From assembly GCA_003049485.1 (NCBI GenBank), contig PYST01000176.1:19615-83614 (forward strand): 64,000 nucleotides of DNA, written 5' to 3'. The translations under genes were made by a program, and so were the position numbers. Below are positions 21,982-31,328 of the stretch, one piece after another. The notes beneath the pieces are model-generated. The model was not told the origin of the DNA. It did no database searches and saw nothing but the letters and a program-made list of their open reading frames with translations. Within the stretch, counting starts at the first letter, position 1. Each line of letters starts with the position of its first letter. The stretch is from Ophioceras dolichostomum. Its lineage: Eukaryota > Ascomycota > Sordariomycetes > Magnaporthales > Ophioceraceae.

Positions 21982-24857
21982 ATGAATCCCATCTCCGCGC
22001 TCGGCGCCGCCGCAGCGGCGATCCAGTTCCTAGAGTTTGGTGGCAAGCTGGTGTCGAACGCGATAACGACCTACCAGTCTGCCACCGTTCAGACCAAGGA
22101 ACAGGTGGAAATGGTGACCATCGCGGACGACATCCGGCAATATGCCGGCGCCGTCTCCGAGCTCGCGACGAAGATGCGCTCAAGACCCGCACAGGAGACC
22201 GGATCCGGCGCGCGGCTGGCCGAGAAAATGGAAAGAACGTGCAAGGAATGCAAAGCGATCGGTGAGGAGCTGGAGGCCTCGGTAGAGGCTCTCCGGGCGT
22301 CCGGAAGCACGAGACTCGACCCGGCCAAGAACAGCTTCGTGGCAGCGTTGAAGGGACGCCGCGATGCGAAGAAGATCTCTTGGCTTGAGCGCCGGATTCC
22401 TCGGCTCCAGGACGAGGTCCAGGGAGCGGTGCTGATATGTCTGTGGTGAGTCGCGCAAGTAACGAACCTCTAGCAGCTCTCTATATTGGGTTCTCGCCTT
22501 ACAGCTCTTGTTTGCTCTCTCCTGAATTCGAAGATCATGACTGATACAAATATGCATACAAAGGGAGGAGTCCATGCGCCAAAGAATGGCCATCAAGCAA
22601 GTGTTGGAGCAGCAGAACAGCATGCTCAGCGCCGCCAGCTTGAACGTCGCCGCGGAGAAAACGGTACCAATCTCACGAGAGACCCTAGCCAATCCCAGCG
22701 ATATCGTCCGTCACGCCTTCCAGCTCTGGTACTCAGGTGGAAACCGGCTGATGAAGAGATGGCAAGATGCATGGAGTCTCCGGTCGTTCTCGGCAAACAT
22801 CCGTCACGCTCAATATACGCGATACTGTGGACACTAGGCTTGTAATTTTCGGCCCTGGATCTCCGCGAAGGAGCAATCCGCGATGCCTACCGGACTACCT
22901 ACGAGTGGATCTGGGGGAGCAAAGCTGAGACGCCAGAGCCAGGAGGGACGCCCGGGCCGCCAGACACGGTGACGACGGCGACGAGAAGTGTCAAATGGCA
23001 CTCCTTCCCACAATGGCTCGCGGGAGACTCGCAGGATACATACTGGATCACGGGCAAGCCAGGCTCTGGGAAGTCAACCCTGATGAAGTTCATCGCCAAG
23101 CATCCGAGCTTCCAGGCGAAAGCGAAGGCCTGGGCGGGCGACTCACCTTGCCTCATCGTAACCTTCTATGCATGGCAAGCGGGCTCGAAACATCAGAAAT
23201 CATTGCATGATCTCATGGGGTCGATCTTGCGCCAGTGTGTCAAGCAGGCGCCAGGCCTGGCTCCGCGGTGCTTCCCGGCGCGGTGGGCCATCAACGAAAT
23301 GATGCCAACAGGCGACGAGATGTGCGACAAGGTCAACTCCACCGATGTTCTCGCCAACTTTTCGACCCTGACTTCAAACTCGGGTGGCCTGGGCCGGGAC
23401 TACAACCTAATGCTCCTGATCGACGGCCTCGACGAGTTTCGGAAGGAAGACCACGACGGCGTCGTGGCCTTGGTCAAGACCTTGAGCGAACGCAAGGGCG
23501 TCAAGGTCTGCGTGAGCAGCAGGCCGTGGAATGTGTTCGCAGACGCGTACCAGCGCAGCCCCAGCCTCAAGCTCGAGGACCTGACGAGGAACGACATCTC
23601 GCGATTTATGACGTCCAGCTTCAACGCGCAGCCCGGCTACGTCGAGCTGAGCGACCTGTTTCCTACGGAGGCCCGGGCACTAGCCGATGCGGTGGTCGAC
23701 AAGGCCAAGGGGGTTTTCCTGTGGGTCTCACTGGTGGTCAGCTCCCTCATCGCTGGGCTGAGAAGCGGAGACAGGCTCGTCGAGCTTCAGACCGCACTGG
23801 ATGCCCTTCCAGGCGACGTGGAGAATCTCTACCGGTGCATCTGGGATAGCGTCGAGGACCGATACAAAGTGCAGGGACTCCAATACATCGCTATGGTGCG
23901 GACACGGCACGACAGCTTTCCGGGCACGCTCCTTGTCCCCATATTATGGCCCGCCGACGAGCCGGAGCCCCTCGACCTCGGTCTTAAAAAACACCGACAC
24001 CCAAAAGGGTGAATGCCATCGTCCAGCGCAGGATCGCTAGTCGCACGAGAGGTCTCCTGGAGGTCAGTGGAGGCGTCGTCGACTATATCCACCGGACCGC
24101 GCTCGACTGGATCGATGAGCAATGGCAGAGGATGTCGTCCGATCTGCCACCGGATTTTGACGTATCAGTGGCTCTCTTTAAGGCCCATGCCTGTGGTTAC
24201 TACATGACGTGGTCCGGCAAGCCCAGCAACGTGCTTCCTTCGGTTTCAGAAGTGCTCAGCCTATGCGCTTTTTTCCGGTTGATCAGGCCAATGAACGTGG
24301 AGGAACCTGGGTTTCCCGACCGTTACGCGAAGTATATTGATCATATGCTCACTCAGTCGAAGCAGAAGCCACTTCTGCAGGGACCTCGGAGCCACACCAG
24401 GCCCTACTGGCACGGCAACACAATACCCGAGCCGCGTCTCGTGATCGTGATAGCCGCCAATGGGCTCTGGGAGTACTTGCTGGGAAGAGCAGAGACGGGC
24501 GTGGAGGGACCTGGAATCCTCGAGCCCTCCGTGGCCGGGGAGATCACCGTTCTCGAACTTGCGGCCGTCTCAACCAGCTGCATCAAACCCATCCTTAGGT
24601 GGTCGTTCCCGAGCCTCCACATGGCGCTGCGCACTCGCCTGTCGATCCTCCATCGCCTCGTCGAAGCAGGAGTCGACATGACTCGGCCATGCCACGCTGG
24701 TCGGTCGATACTGGAAATGGTACAAGAAACGTACGGCCACTGTGACAAGGAGGAGAGGGAGTACTGTGCTGCGGTGGGGGCTCTACTCAAGACGTCTGCT
24801 AAGGCCGGTCATCCACGCTCGGGGCTGCTCTCAAAGCTGGGAATAAGGAAACGATAG
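21982..24857 (+). pseudogene. Broken fungal STAND protein (helo-like N-terminus, NACHT)
   Basis: Exon 1 (21982-22445) starts MNPISALGAAAAAIQFLEF, typical of the fungal N-terminal domain of STAND proteins. It splices (GTGAGT..AAAG) to 22564 and continues WEESMRQRMAIKQVLE. The frame is lost near 22821-22830 (one base missing relative to the LWTLGL reading) and an in-frame TAA lies at 22843-22845. From 22846 a long frame resumes (ALDLREGAIRDAY) with an intact NACHT: P-loop GKPGSGKST, Walker B LMLLIDGLDEF and sensor-like CVSSRPW. A six-A run at 23986-23991 shifts the frame again; the correct continuation is the frame beginning at 24009 and ending at 24857 (GLLEVSGGVVDYIHRTALDW). Three lesions argue for a pseudogene; sequencing error in the A-run alone would not explain the others. 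No C-terminal repeat domain is seen. Confidence 0.8.
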
Positions 24858-25606
24858 CGATGTCAGACTGCTACCTTCGAGCAATTGACTATCTATTATA
24901 CTCCATTCTTCGGGTTACTTCTTTCATCTAGGTATAGTTATAGAGAAAAAGGAAGAGGATGATTAACGGGAATTTTATATTTTATTTAAAATTTGATAGA
25001 AACATGTGCTTAACTTTTCAATACGGCATACAAAGTAAGGTACTACCTTGTAGGCATGCTAGTATATCAGCTTCAACCGAAAAAAAAAACCCTCCCAACG
25101 AATATTAATACGTCCGAGAAGGCTGGCCTCAGCTCACCCCAGGCGCAGACAACCCCCGTTAGCTTGTCTGATCGCGTTTAGGGTCTAGATGATCTAAACT
25201 CTATTTCTTCTTCACTAACCCCCCAAAAATATTTACGCGGCTCCCGAGTTTGGGAACAGGCCATGAAAGGAACCAATTCTTTACCCTGCATTCCGAGATG
25301 ACCGTCCTAACTGTTCCCCCCACTCATCCACTGATCTGCTACCCTTGCCCTCGGAGCTTGGAAATTTCCAGACGACATCTCCAGGAAAAGCACACCTACT
25401 CCCATATCTACAGAAACAGGTTGGGGCGTCCGTCAGTAACCAGAAATATGGAATATCACGGGGGACAGGTCAGGGGACTCGCCCTCCTGACAACCACTAA
25501 AACACTAGTAGCCACCCCACCCGCGGCGCTCCACCTGGTCAAAATCGCTGCTCCGGCAGCAGCCAGCAGTTCGGCATCCTAGACCCATAGCCGCGAAGCC
25601 GAGCGC
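24858..25606. other. AT-rich intergenic stretch
   Basis: Strongly AT-rich at 24880-25100 (TTTTATATTTTATTTAAAAT), unlike the GC-rich flanks. No coding frame. Any signal-peptide exon of the LysM pseudogene should lie at its right end but is not recognisable. Confidence 0.5.
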
Positions 25607-26012
25607 ACGGTGGTGACGGACGACACGCTTACCAAGATCGCGGCCGAGCTCAACTCAGGCATCTGCAACACCGTAGCCGCCAATAACACCTCGAGCCCCT
25701 GGGCCGGATATTCCAGGGCCAGTCCTGAAGGTGCCTGCGAACCTGTGCAACAGCACCATCGACAACATGTCGTGCCAAAATAGGGCGGGTACGAAGTCCT
25801 GGCTAGACGGCGGCCCCGCCACGCGCGTCATCGAGAAGGGGGACACGCTGGTGGGCATCTTGCAGGAGCTGAATCTGGATGGGAATGCGGTGCTGGCTAC
25901 GAGCCCGGGGATCGATCGGTTTAGCTTGGTCGAGGGCTAGACGATCAACTTGCCTGTTTGTGCCAAGTCGCGGAGGTGGTCACTTGGGCAAGACAAGGAG
26001 GGAGTTCAGTGA
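25607..26012 (+). pseudogene. Decayed LysM-domain protein
   Basis: Frame 1 (25607 to about 25700) reads TVVTDDTLTKIAAELNSGIC then NTVAANNTSSPW, a LysM motif start. It shifts by one base near 25700 into a second frame, PDIPGPVLKVPANLCNSTID, the end of that LysM, followed by a Cys-bearing linker (NMSCQN). A second LysM follows, with GDTLVGILQELNLDGNAVLA and PGIDRFSLVEG, interrupted by TAG at 25938-25940, then TINLPVC. The TAG stands where LysM proteins usually have Gln, a single C-to-T change. A TAG also precedes the first segment (25580-25582). Fungal secreted two-LysM proteins bind chitin or shield hyphae; this copy cannot encode one. No signal peptide is visible. Confidence 0.75.
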
Positions 26013-28004
26013 AGCAGGATGGACGCTTGAGATTTCTTTTCTTTGTAATATGGGTAAGTGGTAGGCATGGCCTCCTCGAGAGCGGATGCGTGGGCGGTCA
26101 TGGCTAGTTTAGAACTACCAAAGAGGCCGGCACTTGGTCGAGAGAACGAGAAACTTTGCGGTGTGTTACTAGTTAGATCTTTTCGATTCCCCGAGACTTA
26201 CAGGAGCCAAGAGAGCTCAGGGTTACATGATAAACGTATTTGCAGCGGAGGTTGTGTTTCCAGCGACTAGACCATCAGAATGTACCGGGACAGTAACCAG
26301 CTCAAAGGACCACGGTGCCATCGTCCAATTCGGTGAATCGCCTTAATCCTACGTCTTCTTGACCCCAGCTAAACTCAACCGTCCGTCTCAATATGATGGT
26401 CCATTGCGATAGAGCGGGGACCACAATAAGGATCGTACGGACCAGGCAGCGTTGGGATCGTGACTCTTACCTAAGATATGATCCTGATGGAAAGGCGATG
26501 CATAAGCTTTTGGGTCAAGTGGCGGTAAATGATCAACTATACATGGCTTAAAAGGGCAGAAGCCTAGTACAAAGCAGCCAGTTCCCCGTCCGATGGCTAA
26601 CAAGCGGCAACAATCTGTTTATGTGTCGGGGAACAGCGTGTAACAATCCATCTGATCCCATGGAAGCTCCTCTGTAACCTAAACCCGTTCTACCACAGCA
26701 ACGATCGATGCTCACTTCCAGGTACTCCGTAGTTAGTATAAAGTAATAAGGGATTTAGAAACATCCCGGTCGGTAATTGGTATTAGGAAACATTTAGTTG
26801 GGGTGCAGGCAACCCCAGACGGGCCGAAATTCTCCTTCGAGAAGCTCGCTCCCGTGGCAGGCTTCGGCGGGTGGCTTAGCAGGTCGCCCTGATGATGACC
26901 AGGTAGTTGCTCCTCTGTAACATGGATGCCCTACCAAAGACACCCTGCAAGATGGCCCGATGCGTTGTCATCAATTTGTCCGATGATGGCACGGACGAGA
27001 GATCCTCCTCTCCGCGGCTACCGTCTGCCGCTAATTAGAATTACAGATCTCGCAAATCGCCCGATTGAAGGAGGCTCAAGAAAGGTTAATTCCGTGTAGT
27101 TCAACGAGGACTGAAATGGGGTGGTCGATGGTTTGTGGTGGTTTGATGAAGACCCCGGCAGCGGTGCCCTCACCTTGACCGAAAACCCCTGAATTCCAGC
27201 TCTAACCAGGTCCCCTGAATTTTCCAATCCTTCTGCACGAGAACACCATTCCGCGATTGTACTGGACATCGGCCTGGAAATTGCCATGCTGGAAAACGGG
27301 ACCAGATCCTTCGCCTCAATGTTGCCTGTGTGCTACAGACAAAAAAAGACCGCACGACAACCATTCAAATGGCTTTGGCCGAACCTGATGAATCCTGTAC
27401 CTGCATGGCATATGGAGCCGACATCTCGGTCTTTCTCGTTTCATCGCTCTCGCATACCGTCTACCAGCTCTGACGTGGCTGCCGGTCGACTGCGGCCTAA
27501 ATCTCCTGCTCACGGAGCTGACGGACCCTTGGCAGCCTTGCTATAGGACTACGTGACTAGTACCCATGGAGAGAGCGGGGAGGAGGAGTGGGAGGGCTGA
27601 ACGGGCCACCATCGGCACATCGGCGTCCAATGGTACAATGCCACAGCCGTTTTTCTGGAGCCGCATGAGATCCCGTTTCCCCGGTCTCCCTCTCATCTCC
27701 GATGCGACCTTCTAGAAAGCCTCTAGTCAGCGATGGAATTCCATTCGAGGGAGGATCTCCCTAGTGCCACCACCACCGCCAGTAGACCAGGATTCGCGAT
27801 GCCTAGACCCTGAGAAGGATTTTCGCTGAGGCTGGCCACCTCTCCTGCCTGATGCTTGGGGCGAAGAGCCGCCGGCATGCCGACTCTCCCGTCAACGGAG
27901 ACAGGAGGAACACCGACAGAGGTCGTGGCCCTGAGGATGAGGATCCTGGCAGCAAGCCAAAGTCAAGCTCATCAGTCAGGAGACTGACCAGAGCAGAGAC
28001 AGAC

Positions 28005-28011
28005 ATAAATA
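28005..28011 (+). promoter_or_regulatory. TATA-like box of CON-13-like gene
   Basis: ATAAATA, about 185 bp before the ATG at 28195. Position fits a fungal core promoter; no other support. Confidence 0.35.
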
Positions 28012-28103
28012 CCCGAAGATGGCCATCCCCTCTCCGTAGACTTTAGACAAACCTGTCACGCATCCACAAGCCCCGGATACGCGTCTTGACCCGCTAGCCC
28101 CAA

Positions 28104-28131
28104 GCCCTGAGCCCTAAGCCCTGAGCCCTGA
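28104..28131. repeat. Four-unit GCCCTRA heptamer array
   Basis: Units GCCCTGA, GCCCTAA, GCCCTGA, GCCCTGA in tandem, with degenerate half units on both sides, in the leader region of the CON-13-like gene. Confidence 0.8.
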
Positions 28132-28194
28132 GCCCGACCCCTATACTCTGATCACTCTCCTACTAGTGTACGACAGCCACACAATCCCTCCAAC

Positions 28195-29439
28195 ATGGTC
28201 CGCTTCAGCTACCCGGCGACGTTCTTGGCGTCACTCGCCGCGCTGGCCACCCAGACGGAGGCACAGCTGTCGAAGCCGGCTCTGCGGAGCAACCTCGACG
28301 CGTTTTGGCCGCAGCTCCAGTCGGCGCTCCGCAACCCGGGCTACACCATCAAGACGTGGCCAGCAGGAACGATCGCCTCGGGCTGCAAGGACCTCGCGAA
28401 CCGGGAGAAGATCGACCCGACCACCATCACCACCTACGAGGTGTTGTACGGCGATGTGAGTGGTATCCCCTGCTTTTTGTGCGTCGTCTTTGGGCCACAC
28501 GCGAGCAGGTTTTGATGCCGATGCTGATGATTGCTGAACACAGTGCTCGGTCCCCTGGCTCCTCTGTCGGCACCCAAGCAGCAAAACCTCGATCGACACG
28601 ATGGCGCTGCGCTTCGGACAGGTCCCCGTCAAGATGCGCCAGCTGACCAAGGACGTCATGCTCGTGCCGGACACCAGCACGCACGCGTACGCCCTTGGAA
28701 ACCAGGTCGTCTTCTTCAACCAGGTTGACACCATCGGCGTGTACATCCACGAGATCGCCCACACCGTGGATTTCAGCTCCGGTTATGCCGTTTCAGGCCA
28801 GCTGTCTGGTAAGTGTTGTTCAGTCTGGCACCGACCACGAGGTAGCGTGCATCTTTATAGAAGGCACTCCCAAGGGCCACTGCTAACTCACTCATCTTGC
28901 TCTCAACCACCTCAGGAAACCAAATCTGGCTTGACGCATACAACGCCGACAGTGCCGTGCCAGACAACTATGCTCGCACCAACCAAGTCGAGGTTTGTCT
29001 TCGTCCCAGCATCTCCACCCATTCAAAAACATAGCTCTGACACCAAAACCCCCACACACAGAACATCGCCCAATTCCCCGGCCTCGCGCTCTTCGACCAG
29101 CTCGTCTCCGGCGGCGTCAAGTCCATCGAGCCGAACGTGGGCAAGATCGCCAACCAGCTGGCCACGCTCAAGGACCAGGCTTCCAGGGGAGACTACGGCG
29201 GCAACGTACTCGGCCAGAGCAACTCGTGCACGGCGCGCTATGCCAACAGCGCGCCCGTGTCCGCGTCGGCCACGAGCAGCGTCAGTTCCCGGATCATGGT
29301 CGATGCCGCCAGCTCCTTCATCTCCGCGTCGGAGAACAGCTTCGAGGCCCAGGTGGAACGCTTTGCGAAGCTGGGTATCGAGATGTTCGCGGAGCTGGAG
29401 CTGCCGCAAGCGCCGACGAACTGCTCGGGCTACTTGTGA
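28195..29439 (+). CDS. con-13: CON-13-like secreted protein with HEIAH motif
   Basis: Four exons: 28195-28455, 28544-28808, 28916-28992, 29062-29439; 326 aa; GT-AG junctions with a GCTAACTC branch in intron 2. Signal peptide about 1-23 (MVRFSYPATFLASLAALATQ). The middle holds MLVPDTSTHAYALGNQVVFF followed by IHEIAHTVDFSSGY; the C-terminal half has NIAQFPGLALFDQL and a Cys near the end (APTNCSGYL). I recognise the family as conidiation-specific protein 13 of Neurospora, expressed in conidia; assignment is from memory. The HEIAH string fits the HExxH zinc motif of metallopeptidases, so an enzyme activity is possible but not shown. Confidence 0.82.
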
Positions 29440-30093
29440 AGAGGTAGAGTGGACTGGCTCCAGGTCGGCGAGTGATCACTGACCGTATACGCACTCGAGT
29501 CGGTGGTGTGTTGGTGTCTGTTACCTATGTATAATGATATTCGCAAAAACATTCTAGTATATAGTTTCATCCTAAGAGAAAACATTATTGGTACGACGAG
29601 TGGCTGCGAGAGACGGACGTACCCTGCAATCAAAGGCGAGATTGATGACGATCGGGAGCATCAAGTCCGGCAAAGACGTTCTCGAAGCACCTGCAAAAAG
29701 CAAACGAGCAAACGAATAGAAAGATCTCCGTTGACTTCTGGATCTCCAATTCCGTCCGTCCCGTCCCGTTCTCGCTCGATCCCGTTGCTTGGCAGGCACG
29801 GGTGCCGCTCCAGCGGAGACCAGAGAGAAACCCCCGACCGGCTGATGTATCGCGAACCCATATATCCAAATAATAGGGGCGGGGTTGTCGCATTGGCAAA
29901 ACATGTTCCCTCCATCCCCGTGCCGCGCCGTCCGTGAAAGACAGCTCGCGATTGTCCCAGGGCTCAAAGAATATAAATTGACCTCTAAGGTAAGGTTAAG
30001 AGGTGGGTGTGTAGTCTCGACGAGCCAAGCCTGGAAGACTGCAAGCAACCGAGCACATCGGAGCACAAAAGTGTTCCCAACACTCCATCCACA
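29440..30093. other. Intergenic, promoter of the DUF8021-type gene
   Basis: Tandem spacing between two plus-strand genes. TATA-like box at 29972-29977. No gene seen; a long minus-strand frame across 29572-30867 is an antisense shadow. Confidence 0.5.
29972..29977 (+). promoter_or_regulatory. TATA box of secreted-protein gene
   Basis: TATAAA 117 bp before the ATG at 30094, in an otherwise GC-balanced context. Confidence 0.45.
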
Positions 30094-30945
30094 ATGCACG
30101 TCGCCGCCGCGCTCCTCCTCCCGGCCATCGCCAGCCTCGCAGCAGCAGACTGCCCGCGCTCCCTCCTCGAGCAAGCAGCAAAGCGCTACATCGCCGCCCA
30201 ATCCGCCGGCGAGCCGCGCTACCTCCAGCACCTCGCCCCGAACTCCAACCTCGACAGCATCGCTTACATCGAGAACGGCAACGCCACCTCGGGCCTGACC
30301 GTCAAAACGGGCATCCTCGCCAAGCCGCTCAAGATAGACCACTCGCGCTCCCAGCACGACACCACCGCCTGCGCGTCCTACACCGAGCTGATCGTCACCG
30401 ACCCGTCGTACCCCTACGAGCTCGGCACGCAGCTCCACCTCAACGCCACCACCGGCACGATCCTCAAGGTCGACACGCTCGTCACCGACGCGCTCGACTG
30501 GCTCTTCTCCCCGCGCCACGCGCTGCACTACTCCCTCCTGGAGAGCTGGGGCCCGATCCTCCCGGAGTCCGCCCGCGACAGCCGCGCGACCATTAAAGCA
30601 GCGGCGGACGCGTACCTGGACGTGTTCAACAACGCGTCCGTCGTCGTGCCCTGGGGCGACCCCTGCGCACGGCTCGAGGGCGGGCTCTACACGCAGCCCG
30701 GCGACACGTGCGCGACGGGCGTGCCGACTGGCATCCCGCTCGTGAACCGGCGGTACGTCATCGACGAGGCGTACGGCACCGTGGACGTGTTCCTCACGTT
30801 CGGGCAGAACGGCCTGGCGGATAGCCACGAGTTTCGCATAGAGAAGGGGAGGATCCGGTACGTGCACACTATTACGGTGTGTCCGACACCGAATTGTGGG
30901 TTTGGCGACCCGCCGGCTGTGCTGAAGGAGGATCCGGGTTGGTAG
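30094..30945 (+). CDS. Secreted fungal protein, DUF8021-type, unknown function
   Basis: Intronless, 283 aa from ATG 30094. Signal peptide about 1-18 (MHVAAALLLPAIASLAAA), mature start DCPRSLLEQAAKRYIAAQ. Conserved-looking pieces include PNSNLDSIAYIENG, DHSRSQHDTTACASYTELIV, and a Cys-containing loop PWGDPCARLEGGLY. There are N-glycosylation sites at NAT and NAS. The C-terminus VCPTPNCGFGDPP carries two more Cys. From memory the N-terminal pattern and the DHSR box match a family of secreted fungal proteins called DUF8021; no reaction is known. The gene is strongly GC-biased at third positions, supporting translation. Confidence 0.8.
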   Translation: MHVAAALLLPAIASLAAADCPRSLLEQAAKRYIAAQSAGEPRYLQHLAPNSNLDSIAYIENGNATSGLTVKTGILAKPLKIDHSRSQHDTTACASYTELIVTDPSYPYELGTQLHLNATTGTILKVDTLVTDALDWLFSPRHALHYSLLESWGPILPESARDSRATIKAAADAYLDVFNNASVVVPWGDPCARLEGGLYTQPGDTCATGVPTGIPLVNRRYVIDEAYGTVDVFLTFGQNGLADSHEFRIEKGRIRYVHTITVCPTPNCGFGDPPAVLKEDPGW

Positions 30946-31328
30946 TTGGAGAGGCTTGAGGTGGATAGGTACCTACCTACCTAGGCACCTACCTAGGTGC
31001 CTGTCTTATTACTGAGTGCCGTGTATGGGCTTGTTGGCGAGTGTTGCCTCTGGGTCCGAAAGTGGAACGCATGGCGAAAGACAGGAGAGAAGACACAGCG
31101 GTGCTTGTGTGCCGAGCGACAGGAAACTACCTAGGTGGCAAGACCTAGATGAACGAACGCCAGGCGGCATGCAATGTATGAAAATTAGATACTAAAAAGA
31201 GAGAGGTAGTGTATTATACAAAAAGGATACAGGTATGATGGCAGAGATTCGGAACGCAGCCAGATAGATGGGTAGTGCAGCGCAGTGCATCGTCTTCAAT
31301 CAGTCAATGACCCACACAGTCTACCTAG
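30946..31328. other. Convergent 3' spacer
   Basis: Spacer between convergent genes, holding a cluster of TACCTAGG motifs at 30969-31002 and two more near 31128 and 31320. No gene seen. Confidence 0.6.
30969..31002. repeat. TACCTAGG palindrome cluster
   Basis: GTACCTACCTACCTAGG followed by CACCTACCTAGGTGCCTG: nested 8-10-bp palindromes directly after a stop codon. Confidence 0.8.

Larger units (their letters stand above)
26013..28194. other. Intergenic 2.2 kb, no gene seen
   Basis: Short frames only. A heptamer array (GCCCTRA) lies at 28104-28131 and a TATA-like box at 28005-28011, both in front of the CON-13-like gene. Confidence 0.5.

Noticed and set aside
22800..22970. Intron that would rescue the NACHT gene
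   Set aside because: No donor/acceptor pair removes the TAA and restores the frame without losing sequence that reads like the conserved family; the third lesion at 23986 remains anyway.
11422..26012. Secondary-metabolite or phage-type defence cluster
   Set aside because: No PKS, NRPS, terpene, P450 or phage genes; the two STAND genes are typical fungal receptors and one is dead.
28104..28131. Interstitial telomere
   Set aside because: Unit is seven bases, mostly GCCCTGA, and too short to be telomeric.
29572..30867. 431-codon minus-strand frame
   Set aside because: Antisense shadow of the DUF8021-type gene; the protein is low-complexity Arg/Val/Gly with no domain.
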